Of a stretch of 64,000 nt of DNA, positions 63,976-64,000 are shown in pieces. The DNA is taken from contig CM050651.1 of assembly GCA_027574665.1 (NCBI GenBank), positions 3,473,501 through 3,537,500 on the forward strand. The letters are read 5' to 3'. Each line of letters starts with the position of its first letter. The stretch's first letter is position 1. Both the position numbers and the translations under genes were made by a program. The notes beneath the pieces were generated by a model. It saw only the letters and a list, made by a program, of their open reading frames with translations, did no database searches and was not told the origin of the DNA. The stretch comes from Rhynochetos jubatus (Eukaryota; Chordata; Aves; Eurypygiformes; Rhynochetidae).

Positions 63976-64000
63976 TTTTCTTTTCTTTTTTTTTTTTTTT
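63976..64000 (+). repeat. T-rich tract at the window edge
   Basis: TTTTC repeated, then at least 15 T, cut by the end of the window. Its full length is unknown. Confidence 0.9.

Larger units (their letters stand above)
52481..64000. other. Intergenic downstream of PCDH18, no gene seen
   Basis: AT-rich unique sequence with GC-richer patches at about 55540-56040 and 59150-59720, T tracts at 56443 and 58531, and low-complexity tracts at 63008 and 63976. Open frames are short, the longest being 138 codons at 55272. None shows a domain or a splice context. Confidence 0.75.

Noticed and set aside
1..64000. tRNA, rRNA, CRISPR array, prokaryotic operon, intact provirus
   Set aside because: None of the signatures (cloverleaf boxes, regular spaced repeats, ribosome-binding sites with tandem ORFs, paired LTRs with gag/pol frames) was seen on reading.

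Overview
The window looks like avian nuclear DNA. It is AT-rich and repeat-poor, and its interspersed repeats are CR1-type LINE pieces, including one whose outer end carries the bird-typical reversed ATTCTATG-type 3' terminus (about 4470-4706). The only protein-coding gene I can support is the non-clustered delta-2 protocadherin PCDH18, on the + strand. The species cannot be fixed from the sequence alone.

Layout: 1-39,480 is a long intergenic stretch (gene desert) with no convincing exon. It holds two CR1 tails, one older amniote-type repeat, several homopolymer and microsatellite tracts, and a few sections whose texture (homeodomain-like TAAT clusters, few repeats, balanced composition) makes them candidate regulatory elements: about 29,280-29,740, 31,440-31,720, 32,880-33,180 and 38,580-38,935. 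About 39,500-40,440 is a CpG island with clustered GC boxes and an inverted CCAAT box, the evident PCDH18 promoter. A leader with three short upstream ORFs precedes the start codon.

PCDH18 has four coding exons: 40663-43146, 44072-44160, 44294-44457 and 48673-49349. They join in frame into a protein of 1137 residues. Exon 1 alone encodes the signal peptide, six cadherin repeats, the transmembrane helix and the first part of the tail. Exons 2-4 encode the rest of the tail, including the conserved CM2-like motif and a WIRS-like FSTFGK motif. Exon 2 begins at a tandem NAGNAG acceptor, and reading through the exon 1 donor would give a short-tailed isoform with an intronic AATAAA downstream. The last exon has a glutamine-rich tract. 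The 3' UTR is short, with a first AATAAA at 49587 and further ones downstream.

From about 49,620 to 64,000 the window is intergenic again, with a GC-richer block at about 51,360-52,480, other small GC-richer islands, possible regulatory sections and simple repeats. No tRNA, rRNA, CRISPR, intact transposon or provirus was seen. The biology here is therefore one developmentally regulated adhesion receptor gene in a large non-coding landscape. I did not find a clearly new multi-gene system.
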